This document shows positions 22,022-32,950 of a DNA stretch of 64,000 nucleotides, piece after piece. The stretch is taken from contig JAZHRO010000003.1 of NCBI GenBank assembly GCA_037157565.1, forward strand, positions 67,706,501-67,770,500, given 5' to 3'. The position numbers were made by a program, and so were the translations under genes. The notes below the pieces were generated by a model, which saw only the letters and a list, made by a program, of their open reading frames with translations, had not been told where the DNA came from and ran no database searches. Source of the stretch: Thalassia testudinum (Eukaryota > Streptophyta > Magnoliopsida > Alismatales > Hydrocharitaceae). Positions within the stretch are counted from its first letter, which is position 1. The number at the start of each line of letters is the position of its first letter.

Positions 22022-22548
22022 TTCTCCTGCTCGCCGGGTGCCTCCTCGACGGAGGGCCGGCGCATGGGAGGGGAGAACGGTGGAGAGGAAGGTGGTGGCT
22101 GCGGGGTCTTTGCAGCAGCTCCCCCCTTGCGAGGATGAAGCTGCAGCTACTTATAAAGGAGTGGAGAGTGGCGTGCTGGCTGCAGCAGGGAGAGGGTGTG
22201 TGAGTTGCAGCTATAGGGAGCGGCATTGGCAGGGAGAAGTGACAGGAAGAAGTGCTGCGTGGCTGCTGCATGCAGCTGCGGGAAGAGTGCAGCCGCGGAA
22301 AGGGTGCAGCCGCGGGAAGGAGAGAAAAGAAGAAATCAAGAGGAAAAATAGAAAGGTGGAATTTGCAGGGAGGCACTTGAGATAAAATGTGAATTACGAA
22401 GCCATTTATTCATTTCTCCTCCTCTCATGATTAAATGCATGCATGCAAGCATTTTTACAAATGCGACTACAGGATTATAATATACATAGTTAATGCTAGA
22501 AAATAGCACAAGAAGGCGTTATTATAGGCGTGTTTTGAGGTGCAAACA

Positions 22549-22587
22549 TATACCCCCATGCCTATCTTTTGCTAGTCCCTAACAAAA
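22549..22587 (-). promoter_or_regulatory. Polypurine tract and stem-loop, B unit 2
   Basis: Same layout as 16491-16529: GGCATGGGGGTATA on the minus strand, then arms TTTTGCTA (22567-22574) and TAACAAAA (22580-22587) around GTCCC. Here the mismatch falls in the other arm than in unit 1, so the common ancestor probably had perfect arms. Confidence 0.75.
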
Positions 22588-23565
22588 TCGTATTTAGAAG
22601 TGATCTTAAGCTGAAGATTTTCTTCTGAGGTGATATCGGTGTGTTTATTATCGGATATTGTGAGAACCAATTGTAGAGAAGATTACCAGTACTTTAAGTC
22701 TTACATGACAAAGATCATCTCCCAACTAACCAGGACTCTTGATATTTAAACCCTAGATACGATTTCCAAGACCCAGGAGGTTTTGCCGTACTCGAGAGCT
22801 CAAGAGGTTATGGTTTGTGCATAGTGAAGGATCAAGACTGACCAGATGAACTTTAAGACTCACTCCCAGGGTTTAACGAATTTTTAAGTACAGGTTGGTC
22901 CCAATTTCAGCTCGTGTTTTCGGATTGACCCTTAAGATGATTACGGAAAACTCAACTCCCATTTTCTGATTTTTTTTTTTTGGCTCACCGAAAAACAAAG
23001 TATACAGACATTTATGAGATATACCGACTCTTTTGCAACATCTTTTTTTTTTTTTTTTTTACAACTCTTTTTCCTTTTATTTTTTTTTTTATTATTATTA
23101 TTTTTTTAGTTTTTTTTGAAACACCTGTCAGTATATCTCTTACAACACATTTTGAAGGAGCACACTTATTTTTCTTTTTGATGGGAGAGTTTCTTTTTGG
23201 TGGAAAGAGTCACTCCTAAACACAAGACTAAAGCCTGGGATAAAAAGTCTACCTGCACGCACAGGTAAGGACTCCACCTTTCCTAATGAACACTAGGGTT
23301 GGATCTTATGTTCACCTGATCTTTCCTGATATGTGTAGTGTGAACCAAATTTACTTAAGCTCTCAAGAAAAAGCAAACCAACGGATCCTGTACTGGTGTC
23401 TCAGGTACAAGAAACGTTCATAGATAGGAGAGATTTTTATCTATTTCGTCAATGCTTTAAGTGAATTTAGTCGAGCCTAAGCGAATCAAGCTTCTGTGGC
23501 CTGGAAATTCTTCAAAACAGAGGTTGAATATACATAAACACTTATTGTATTTTTCGTTTCAGCTT
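22588..23565 (-). other. B unit 2, 3' non-coding region
   Basis: A duplicate of 16530-17504 with different poly-T lengths and an added ATT repeat near 23090. No gene is seen. Confidence 0.7.
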
Positions 23566-25136
23566 TTAGATCATTACTAAACACCATTTATTACTAATAT
23601 ATATATATATTTTTTTTTTTTTTCTTTTCTTTTTTCTTTTTCTTGCATATTTATAAATAGGTGGTAATTGTCTGATACCATAAAATACCCGGATCCTATG
23701 GATGCCTATCCACCCCCCCATGCCAAACAATGCTATGTCCTCATATGCATGCAGGGAAAGGCGGAGAACGGACGATAGATCGGGTTTCAGGAGCTGAGGT
23801 TCAGGGTATAAATCAGGGTGGAAGGGTGGGTGGATGGTGGGTGGTGAAGAGAAAAGCGAAGTAATCGCGATAGAGGCGTGAAAAGTAATGCTGGATGGTG
23901 AGAGATTTGGCGTTTTTTGGGACGAGAGTGTCCCAGGCGGATCAGAAAACAGATCAGGAAGAGGAAGTTGGCCCTTAGATTGGCCAAGAAGGGGGGCTTT
24001 TTGGATAGATGGGTCCAAAAGGGAATAGCCCCGGTGAGTAAGATGTGGGCTCAAGGTCCCAGTGTGGATTTGCAAATCCGCCTGACTTAGCGGGAAAGAA
24101 AGGGCAATCTGGTCTTCCATAGTGTGGACCGGCGGTGAGCAGCCCGGCGATGACTCAGACCACGAGGTATGGGAAGCGGAGAAAACCTCGTCAGAAGTCT
24201 GGTCAGGAGATGATACAGGAATAGGGAGGGATTGGGGAACGTCACAGTTTGTATAGGTCAGGCAGTCATCAGGTAATTTGCAGCAGTCTGAATTGGCTCC
24301 AATAAGTTCGATACACGTACTGACAGTCATGTCCTCGTCAGACGTGTCATCCTTGATGTAATCGCTATCAGCATGAGAGTGCGATGCTGCAGCGGGATTA
24401 ACCTGAAATCCCGGAGGAATACTCGGAGCTTGCAGAATTTGATGAACCTGTTCCTGAGAAGGTTGTCCTGTGGTTACGGACCACAGGGTACAAAGTTTCG
24501 CTGGTTTGGAACAGGTTGGGCGGGAAAAGTGCCCTGAGATCGAGTCGCCATGCTTAGTTGACTGATCTCAGTGTTCTGCTGCGCCAAATGCTGAAGAGAG
24601 GTCATGTTCTCTTTATGGTGCTTTGACATTTCCGTCATCATTCGCATCAATTTATCAAGAGGTTTTGATGCGTGTTTGGTTTTCTGTACGCAAGGGCCTA
24701 ATGGCGGATTTGCCATAGGATTAGATTGGGCCCTTGGGATGACGGGTGCGGACGATCGCCTTGGTCCACCAGCGGGGTTTTGGCGCTGCGGGTTGTTAGA
24801 CCATGCGAAATTTGGATGATCGTGCCACCCTGGGTTATACATGGCAGAAAACGGGTTGTTCCCCAGGGTGCAGGCATCTTCTATGCCAGAAGACGTGTCC
24901 GCATATGTGTTCGAGCACACGGAGGCTTCGTCCTCCATGTTGAAATACTGGCTCGCAGAAGCCAATTCCACATGACTTACCGAGTCGCTTGGCGCGACAC
25001 TCGATAAGGAAGGTCTTGCAGGGTTTCTCGGGATAAGCCTGGTGTTGAAAGAATTGGAATTGTGACGAAGTGGTGAGGTGTGGGTGTGTGCCATGTTTGT
25101 GGAGGAGGAGGATGATTCGGCTCTTTTTCTAGATTT
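23566..25136 (-). pseudogene. Second copy of the B fused ORF, frameshifted and 5'-truncated
   Basis: Nearly identical to 17505-19112. One base is missing near 24466 (copy 1 reads GTACCTGTGG on the + strand, copy 2 GTCCTGTGG), so the frame shifts between the gag-like half (25136-24474) and the linker half (24330-23566). The 5' end stops at the junction with LTR sequence at 25137; an artificial open frame runs on into the LTR to 25226. Confidence 0.75.
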
Positions 25137-25708
25137 AGCTGGACGGTGGTGCTCCCACTGTGGTGGTGTGCACCATAGTGGGTTCTCCTGCTTGCCGGGT
25201 GCCTCCTCGACGGAGGGCCGGCGCATGGGAGGGGAGAACGGTGGAGAGGAAGGTGGTGGCTGCGGGGTCTTTGCAGCAGCTCCCCCTTGCGAGGATGAAG
25301 CTGCAGCTACTTATAGAGGAGGGGAGAGTGGCGTGCCGGCTGCAGCAGGGAGAGGGTGTGCGAGTTGCAGCTATAGGGAGCGGCGTTGGCAGGGAGAAGT
25401 GACGGGAAGAAGTGCTGCGTGGCTGCTGCATGCAGCTGCGGGAAGAGTGCAGCCGCGGGAAGGGTGCAGCCGCGGGAAGGAGAGAAAAGAAGAAATCAAG
25501 AGGAAAAATAAAAAGGTGGAATTTGCAGGGAGGCACTTGAGATAAAATGTGAATTACGACGCCATTTATTCATTTCTCCTCCTCTCATTATTAAATGCAT
25601 GCATGCAAGCATTTTTACAAATGCGACTACATGATTATAATATACATAGTTAATGCTAGAAAATAACACAAGAAGGCGTTATTATAGGCGTGTTTTGAGG
25701 TGCAAACA
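25137..25708 (-). repeat. Composite B, truncated LTR 3
   Basis: The right-hand 572 bp of the LTR, ending GTGCAAACA next to GCATA. It retains the TATA region. Its left edge is joined to internal sequence at a shared AGC (25137-25139), consistent with a deletion that removed the rest of this LTR, the PBS and the leader. Confidence 0.9.
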
Positions 25709-25713
25709 GCATA
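25709..25713. repeat. Target-site duplication of composite B, right copy
   Basis: GCATA, matching 14488-14492. Removing B and one copy rejoins LINE ORF1. Confidence 0.9.
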
Positions 25714-25973
25714 CCATCGCCATATGACCTCAACGCTGGCATCTAAAGCTGACAATCTCCCTGTTGCCCCACGACCTACCCTGGTCTATCCTCCTCATAA
25801 CCGCATCCCATATGCCATTGGCCATGAAACCTCTCCTTTCTCTCCGTCTCCAAGCCCTAGATCTCCACGTTGTCCATCCCTCAGCATCACGATTCCTTCC
25901 ACCTGTCACCCCATGATCGCCCACCATGCTCCCCCTCCTCTTGATCAAGTCCTAAGAGAGTTAAATCTCTTTG
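25714..25973 (-). pseudogene. LINE ORF1, N-terminal part
   Basis: The upstream piece of LINE ORF1, separated by composite B. Open on the minus strand from 25948, basic and Gly/Arg-rich, ending in a CCHC-like knuckle with its first Cys changed (S-F-R-C ... G-H-M-A-M-V-C; the last codons lie at the insertion site). The second knuckle is on the other side of the insertion at 14486-14440. The 5' end at 25973 abuts the target duplication. Confidence 0.7.
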
Positions 25974-25986
25974 GTGTTGTAATTTC
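25974..25986. repeat. LINE target-site duplication, right copy
   Basis: GTGTTGTAATTTC, identical to 9636-9648. Confidence 0.9.
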
Positions 25987-26022
25987 AATAGATATCTCTT
26001 TGTTTTTATTATCAAGTGCTTC
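25987..26022 (-). pseudogene. Copia gag scrap between two insertions
   Basis: A 36-bp island of copia gag coiled coil (A-L-D-N-K-N-K-E-I-S on the minus strand) between the LINE duplication and element C. Its last 5 bp (GCTTC, 26018-26022) are the left target duplication of C. Confidence 0.75.
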
Positions 26023-26636
26023 TGTTGAGATGCAGAAAACTACACGATCGAAGTTTGATTTGAAAAACCTGTCGTTGTAGTTCGATTTGTAAAGAAATCT
26101 GTTAATAGATAAAGTTATACCCAAATTATAAGAATTTTGGGTCGAACACAGGGAGGCTACGTTGATCTTAAATCTGTGATTATATATTTTTTTTGTGCTT
26201 TTGTTTGAAAATGAGATAAATTCAATGGAATTGATATAAATAATAAGAGAGAGAGAGAACAATCACTTGATATAATAAAAATATTTTTACAGCTAGAAAG
26301 TAGGAAATGATTACAACTAGAAAGTAGGAAATTCTATTCTAGAAAGTGATTAAAAAGAAGGGAGAGAGATGTTATTTTCCTCGACGAATGCTTGGAGGAT
26401 TAGCTGGATGGAGTGACGCCTGGAAGACGAAGGACGGAGCTGGAAGGAGGACAAAATAGGAAGAGGCGGGAACGAGGTAGCATGTCATCGTCATTGTGGG
26501 ATCCACTTCCGGAACAGGAGCAAGAAAATTGGATTTGTCTCTAGAATAGCATCCCAGGTGTGGGACAAGCTTCTCTTGAGCTTTGGAGAGGGAGAGAGGT
26601 GAAGGAAGGGATGAGGATTTTGTAAGGTAGAGGTCT

Positions 26637-26645
26637 CTTTTTATA
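26637..26645 (-). promoter_or_regulatory. TATA box, element C 3' LTR
   Basis: Minus-strand TATAAAAAG within 'CAACTATAAAAAGAGACC'. The partner LTR has TATAAAAGG at 40670-40662 and the related solo LTR has it at 43672-43680, in the same surrounding sequence. Confidence 0.65.
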
Positions 26646-27140
26646 GTTGCAAGGATATGGGGCATTTTGGTCATTTCCTAATTAAAACATTAAATGTCGG
26701 GGTCATTAGCGATGGATTTAAGAGTCACTAAAGACCCCACGTCACCGCAGCCTCACGCATGCGCCTGCCTCCTCTCCTACCGCATGCATAATGCTCACCC
26801 ACATTCTCAAAATCTTAGCCATCCTATCATGAGATCAGACAGCTTAGATTGCTCCTCACGGGTGCCTTCTTCTGTGCCTAACCATGTCCACGCATGAGAT
26901 GGGGCATGCAGAAGCGCGTCATTGTGTGTGTGGCGATCCAAGGCTCTGCCATGTGCCACATCTCTACTTCTCACCCGCTCGATCGCCATCTAAGGGTTGG
27001 ATTGCACCCGTCCCATGCCCACGCCTGATTTGAGGCACGCTGCATTTCGAATGTGCTCATCGCGTCTTGCCTGCAGCGGCATAACCACTGCACTACCTCC
27101 CCTTCTTTGTCGCTCTTTTGTTTTAGGCACGCATGATCAC

Positions 27141-27166
27141 GGCTATTGGATCAGGATCCAATGGCC
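27141..27166. repeat. Hairpin with GGAT/ATCC arms in C 3' LTR
   Basis: 11-bp arms GGCTATTGGAT and ATCCAATGGCC around CAGG, with one T/G wobble. Equivalent hairpins lie at 41167-41192, 42122-42145, 42205-42226 and 43198-43221. Confidence 0.8.
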
Positions 27167-27704
27167 CAGATCTCACCTCGTCGTGCCTTAATAAGATGGG
27201 GAGAGATGCTGCGGTCGATTTGGGTGGTTGTGATGGTACCACATGGCACCATCTCGCCCGTTTATCTTCTGTGACATGTAGAAGGTGCGACGGATGTCGA
27301 ATTGAGCCGATTTTTGCACCGCTAGGTAGTGATCATCGATCCGAACCCATCCGTGCGCTCAAATTTTTCATCTGAAGTGTGGTTTGGCACCATCTCGACC
27401 CTTGACCTTTAGCCTTCCTCGATCTATATCTGGTGCTACAGATGTTCAATCAGGGCAATCTTGGAGTTGTTGAACTCCAATCGTTGCCCTGTTCAGATCC
27501 GTACGGTTGGATCCTCGATCCAAGGCCCTGATTAAAAGTCGCCCTATCCCTAACAGTAAATGGAGACAATTACTATATAATTTAAACAATTTGACCTAAA
27601 TGCATGATTATGCATGTTATGCAATATTGAAATGTATGATGCTAATATGACACTAAGAACACGCATTAATAGACATTCTTGTCTATTTAGATGTATGCAC
27701 ATCA

Positions 27705-27741
27705 CACCCCCATGCCTATCTTTTGCTAGTCCATAGCAAAA
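27705..27741 (-). promoter_or_regulatory. Polypurine tract and stem-loop, element C
   Basis: The minus strand reads GATAGGCATGGGGGTG up to the LTR. Immediately beyond is a perfect 8-bp inverted repeat, TTTTGCTA (27721-27728) and TAGCAAAA (27734-27741), around GTCCA. Confidence 0.8.
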
Positions 27742-29120
27742 CTACATGCTATTTATAAAAGAATTAGGGCTGGATTACTTAGGCAAAAGTCATTTTCAAC
27801 ATTAAGAAATTTTCACTTAGGACTTGAACTTTCAAAGACACAACAGTGCCCGAGTATCTACCAAAATGCAGACCACCTCAAGCCATTGCCGTATTCAAAG
27901 AAGGATCTCTTTTTCACCTTATTCTTCTTTTCTAATTTTTTGGGATTTTTTTGTTTAGGGTTACAGAGTGGCTTTCCACTGCCACTCAACCCACCCAAGA
28001 CTTGATATGGACCCTAAGTTCTAAGCATATTTTTGTGAATGTGATAGACTCGTTGATCAACAATCAAAATGGACTTCGGGCTTCTATGCCCCTAGGTGTC
28101 CTTAAAAAGAATTCTACCTAAAAGTGTATCTATACGACCGATAGCTTTCTCCCTACTTTTCTTTTTATGGGGTCAACACAAGGGTGAATCTGGTGTATAT
28201 CTCCCCGGCGTATTCTACTTCTCCTCTTCTTCCTTAGTGTTTTAGGAATTCGACGTGCATTTATTGAGTTGGGTTCTGGACATCCTACCAGTGGGCTACT
28301 ACCCACGATAGCTTGCCAGGCATACTCGTGCGATGAAGTGTGGCTTATTTCTTTTGTTTCCTTTTCCTCCTTTCTTTTTCATTTTCTTTTCTATTTTTTT
28401 CTTTTTTGAAGTAGGTGGCTTCCCTGGTCTAAGATTCACCTAAAGGCAGTAGGAAAAGAATGGACCAGTGGTTGGGCTCTAGACAACCTACCTATGGGCT
28501 GTTACCCACGATAACTTGCCAGCCATACCACCCTAGAAGGTTCATTAGCTACCCAATTTCTGCTAAAATCGCCAAACAACTAGTCAGTGCAAATAGTGTG
28601 TAGATGCTTAGACCTAAAGTTCCCTCAAATCAGAGGGAGGGTTGATAAGTCATATAATTATCACCCAAACTTTTTTTAAAAAATTTAAATAGAATTAAGG
28701 ATGGCGAGGACTCGATAAACAAATACACATGTTAGTGGATACCCAGGCTGATTAAGCCCAAAGACCTGAAGGGTCATAGTGTTTAGATCTTACTATAACA
28801 TTTCCAAAGATTGAAAGGTCCTAATGCCCAAGTATTATTTCCTTATTCAATTATATATATAAATATAAGAAAACAAGTAGAATTTACAAGAATTTCATAG
28901 AATTGACAAATTGATTCATAAATGAATCCACTCCCCCATGCCTAGCTGATGTAATGTCCACATTGAGAATAAAAGACAAGAAAGGAAGGTAGAATGTAAA
29001 AGATAAAACCTGAATATGATGCTCAGGTCAGCTCTGAGTCAGACTATACAACTGTTAAGTTTAATGGCATCAGCTACGTGATGTCCAACCAAAGAGATCA
29101 CAACATGAAGAGAGCTAATA
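27742..29120 (-). other. Element C, 3' region between pol and polypurine tract
   Basis: No gene is seen. About 1.4 kb of AT-rich sequence with T-rich runs (27900-27960, 28360-28410) and repeated 'ctacccacgata...cttgccag' wording at 28300-28325 and 28500-28525. A second polypurine-tract-like box lies at 28932-28946. Confidence 0.6.
28932..28946 (-). other. Second polypurine-tract-like box, element C
   Basis: Minus-strand GCTAGGCATGGGGGAG, matching the LTR-adjacent tract core AGGCATGGGGG but 1.2 kb before it and about 200 bp after pol. It has no adjoining stem-loop. Confidence 0.5.
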
Positions 29121-30173
29121 TGTCTGAGACCGGTTCTGGAACAATACGGTCAATAAAAGGCTTTAGAAGTTGACCGTTGACTTTAAATGAATTACCCATC
29201 TTTGGGTCAGAAATCTGAATGGCCCCATTTGGAAAAATTTGATTGATGATGAACAGGTCATTCCATGTTGTCCTAAGTTTGCTAGGAAAGAGCTTAATTC
29301 AAGAACCAAAGAGCCCAACCTTCTGGTTCGGCTCGAAGCTCTTGTGGGATATTGATTGGTCATGAAGAGCTTTGGTCCGAGCCTTATAGATCTTGGCATT
29401 CTTGTATGCGTCATTTCTAAGCTTCTCCAACTCGGATAGTTAGAGTTTCCTTGTCTTTCCGACTAAACTTAAATCTAGATTCAATTGCTTGATTACCTAG
29501 AATGCCCTAAGTTCAATTTCTATGGGTAAATGGCATGTCTTTCTATATACCAGATGAAATGGTGACATGCTGATAGGCATTTTGTATGCTGTACGGTTGG
29601 CCCAAAGAGAGTCCTCAAGCTTTTGAGTCCATTCTTTACAATCAAGCCTAACCATTTTCTGAAGAATATTCATGATCTCCCGATTGGAGATCTCAGCCTG
29701 TCCATTCGTCTGGGGTTGGTAAGGTGTAGAGATTCTATGATTTACCACATATTTTTCCAGTAAATTATGAAACTAGGCATTAGTGAATTGAGAACCACCA
29801 TCCCTGATGATAGCCCTTGGAATCCTGAACCGGTTGAAGATGTTCTTCTTGACAAAATCGATGACCACGTTGTGGTCATTGATTCAGGTGGGAATGGCCT
29901 CGATCCACTTGGACACGTAATCAATAGCGATGAGAATGTACTGGTGTCCAAATGAATGGAGGAAGGGTCCCATGAAATCAATGCCCCAAACGTCGAAGAT
30001 TCCGATGGGAAGAATCGGGTTTAAGGGCATCATGTCTATCTTGGTTATGCTCCGAAGTGCCTGACATCGGGAACATGACCATGAGAATTCCTGGGCAACC
30101 TTAAATAAAGACGACTAATAAAATCCAGATTGTAAAATCTTTGCAGCCGTCTTCTTCCTAGAGAAATGTCCAT
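29121..30173 (-). pseudogene. Element C integrase, broken
   Basis: Gypsy integrase, minus strand. Core motifs are 'WGIDFMGPF' (first catalytic Asp), 'SDGGSQF' (second Asp) and '[17 protein letters not shown]' (Glu), read in two frames across 30060-29600. The open C-terminal core is 29748-29497 ('[23 protein letters not shown]'). A degraded C-terminal tail follows to about 29160. The zinc-binding start lies on the far side of solo LTR G (34200-34262). Stops and frameshifts make it inactive. Confidence 0.85.
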
Positions 30174-30738
30174 TGATAAGTCCACTTTCGTGGACCATTA
30201 TTTAGCCTAAGTACTATTTAATTATTTGCTCTTAGTTGTTAATTGACTAGTAGATATATGGTAAGTTACCTTAGTCTGCATATAATTTTATGCATTAATT
30301 TTACTTTTAACCACATATGATATGATGATATAATTCATTCGATGAATATAGGCTAGGTACATGAGTTTAGACGTCCATTTCTACATCTATAAGACGTCTG
30401 GAGAAAATGACGAGCGTCTAGGACCACCAATAGGAACTTACTGATATCTACATTTTTAAGACTTCTGAAGGTCTGATCAGACATCTGATGAAGAAGTTGC
30501 CTGATAGATTCTACCGCTCCAACCACTCCCATACTTCGTGGGTGGTTGGAGAAGCATTTGGCAGAAGCAACAAATTGTAGAAAAGAAGAGCTGCTAGAGG
30601 ACTCTCACCATCAGCCACTTCCCCTGGTGGGGATATCTTCTCTTATCCTCCACCGTGCAATAGGTGTACACCATGGACTTCAGCGAACACCGTGGATCAC
30701 TGCGTGCTCCAACCTCGCCTCCATCTCCACTCATGCAT

Positions 30739-32950
30739 TGATTGCGCAGCAATCATAGGTCTTAATTGACCAAAATTAGGCTAGGACTTAGGATAAGTTA
30801 GGGTTATTCATGCATGCATACGCATTATCTACATCTTTACTACCTTCCTTTAGCTATGCATAAAATAATGTTATAATGTGTTGATTAAGTGCATTATGTC
30901 GATTCAGGGAATAAGCTGATCAGGAGATGGATCTAAAGCTGGATCAGGAATAACAGGAGTTGTAGCAGAGCTGGAGTAGAAGGCCTAGTTTAAATGTAGG
31001 AATAATAATGTAAGGGAGTTAAAAGTTTGCTATTCTATTAAGTAGAAATAAAGCAGTAAAATGTGAAGAGCTTAGGTCCATCCTAGCCCTAGGATAGCCT
31101 AGAGACTTCCCTAAGCCTTAGCCACCCTTAGATTAGGTCACAACACCCTAGGAAGCCCTAAAACCCTAGTTCCAACCCTTCTCTAGATGTCTAGATAAGT
31201 TTTAAGACATCACGATAAGTTTTAAGACATCCAGGACCCTTAGCCAAATCCCGCACACTTCAAACCCACTTCTGCAGTGTTATTGGACGTCAAGACACTT
31301 TGTCAGACGTCTAATTTCTGCAGAATACCCAAAACAGAACTCGAAATCCTTCCTGACTCTGATTGGACGTCCAGACAACAAATCTGGACTTCTGATTTTT
31401 GAGTATAAGATGTCTTATTCTATTATTAGACGTTTGATACTGCTCTCCAATTCTTGTTTTGAGATTTAAGCCTTGATCTTGGATCACTAGGTCCCTAAAC
31501 CCAATTCCAACCCCATAGGAACCTAAATTAACGTTCCTTAACCCTAGTACATCACCTCTAGACCTCCCTAAGGACTTAATTAGATCCTCACTAAACCTAA
31601 TTGACTTGGATCTTAGTCAATTCCATCAGCCTACTCAATTGGACTCATTGAGTCCAATTGAGCCCTGATCTCAGCACACACTGTCCAATTGGACTCAGTG
31701 AGAGTCCAATTGACCTAGACCTAAATTAATTGAGTTTTTTTACTCTCAATTAAGTTTCCACACACCCAATTAAACTTGTATTAAGTTTAATTGCACTTTA
31801 CCTTAGTGAATTAGGGTTTATAACCCTAATTTGAGACCTACCTTGACCTAAACCCACTAGAACCTAACCTAATCAACCTAGCCACCTAGGTTTCGACCCA
31901 CACACACCCACACACACCATCCACATGAAAATATCTAGCCTAGAGTTCTCTAGAACACTCTACCATGTGTGGTTGCCTTGGTTGCCAAAAATAGCAACCA
32001 AGAGCCATTCAATTTTTAGATCCACATTTGTTGGATCTAAAGACCACCATCCACCCTCTCTCTCTCACTCTCCCACGAGCTCCCACCAGAGGCCTCTCTA
32101 GAGAATTCCATAATTCTCTAGAGAGCTTCCCTTAGGTCTATAAAAAGACCCCTTGGGTGGGCATTTGCACCCATTCACTTCCTTGGCATCCATTCCACTT
32201 ATAATAGCCACTTCCATCTCCACTCCACCTCCACGAGTTGAGAACCACCATGGAGGCCACCATCTCCATGCCAGGAAGCTAGATCAGCTCCCCAACCTCT
32301 CTCCAAGGGTCGGCCTAAGTTCCATTGGCCACCCCTCCTTCTCTCAACCATTCAAAGGCCATCGGGGACCACCCTTGAATGCCCTTCCATTCTGCTAGAT
32401 TTAGATTAAGCTCTTCGTATATTTACTGCGTTTATTTACTGCTTAGTAGTGTAGTCTTACTTCTCCCCCAATGATGCATACGAAATCCCCCCATCGATTC
32501 TTGTATGCGATCATTTTCTAGTAGCTAGATTTAATTTTCAAGCATTTATGTACAAGCTTTCCTCTTGATTCCTTGTGCAACAACTCCCAAATGAATGAAT
32601 GAAAACACATTTATATATATATATATATCTCTATCTATTTCAAATCACCATGAGCTTAATGATTGCTATTATCTTTTGCGTGATTAATGTTGCTTGTTTC
32701 TAACTCTTAATATTCTTGCAACTAAGCATGTCGTACGTAAATACGTAATAATCACGAACTGGCATGCGATTCTAAACAAAGTAGAGCGGTAAAAAGATCG
32801 ATTTCAAAAGTAAAAGCAACGCCTCCGAGAGATGTACGACTGGGACTCAAGTCTCCTTATCTTTAGAAATAAATTTTTGACGAATGTTTTTGCACGACTA
32901 TACTACGATTTCTGACGACTTTCAAAAGCGTCAAAATAGCATTTTTGTCA
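30739..32950 (+). mobile_element. Solo LTR F1, same family as the H LTR but inverted
   Basis: Starts TGATTGCGCAGCAATC and ends TTTTTGTCA. It matches the H 3' LTR (55815-57980) in the opposite orientation over its length, for example the 'ttgagtccaattgagccctgatctcagc' region and the GACGTC-rich block. It holds TATAAAAAG at 32139-32147. TGCAT occurs before it (30734-30738) and at 32966-32970, but 15 bp beyond the LTR end, so the target duplication is uncertain. It sits inside solo LTR G. Confidence 0.75.
32139..32147 (+). promoter_or_regulatory. TATA box of solo LTR F1
   Basis: TATAAAAAG inside GGTCTATAAAAAGACC, where GGTCT and AGACC are complementary. The H LTR has the same arrangement on the minus strand (56590-56582). 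Confidence 0.65.

Larger units (their letters stand above)
20515..22548 (-). repeat. Composite B, LTR 2 (middle; 5' LTR of unit 1)
   Basis: Same architecture as LTR 1, about 2.03 kb, starting TGATGGGTCGG and ending GTGCAAACA. It contains an extra TATATA-rich stretch near 21020-21050. Two strong inverted repeats lie in its GC-rich half (21879-21916 and 21993-22021). Being flanked by internal sequence on both sides, it serves as 5' LTR for unit 1 and 3' LTR for unit 2. Confidence 0.92.
14493..25708 (-). mobile_element. Non-autonomous gypsy composite B: LTR-internal-LTR-internal-truncated LTR
   Basis: A minus-strand Athila/Tat-type element with a single 5-bp duplication (GCATA) around the whole array. 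Units from low to high coordinate: LTR 14493-16490, internal 16491-20514, LTR 20515-22548, partial internal 22549-25136, truncated LTR 25137-25708. Orientation comes from the PBS complement at 20486-20510 and polypurine tracts at 16491 and 22549. The copies are very similar to each other, so this is the youngest-looking insertion. No capsid, protease, RT, RNase H or integrase is present; proteins must come from elsewhere. Confidence 0.92.
9649..25973 (-). mobile_element. L1-type LINE, minus strand, split by composite B
   Basis: A non-LTR retrotransposon flanked by the 13-bp duplication GTGTTGTAATTTC (9636-9648 and 25974-25986). A short poly-A tail is seen as eight T at 9649-9656. On its sense strand it carries ORF1 with CCHC knuckles and ORF2 with AP-type endonuclease, reverse transcriptase and a zf-RVT tail. 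Subtracting the inserted element and its target duplication (14493-25713) leaves about 5.1 kb, the usual size of plant L1. It may lack a little of the 5' end. It sits in the copia gag. Confidence 0.92.
26023..27704 (-). repeat. Element C, 3' LTR
   Basis: Starts TGTTGAGATGCAGAAAAC and ends GTATGCACATCA. The minus strand shows TATAAAAAG at 26645-26637, and a CTCCCTGTGTTCGACCC box near the sense-strand 3' end, common in these LTRs. It includes the hairpins at 27141-27166 and 27507-27523. No gene is seen; short open frames inside are chance. Confidence 0.93.

Noticed and set aside
29767..29955. + strand open frame '[15 protein letters not shown]'
   Set aside because: Antisense to element C integrase.
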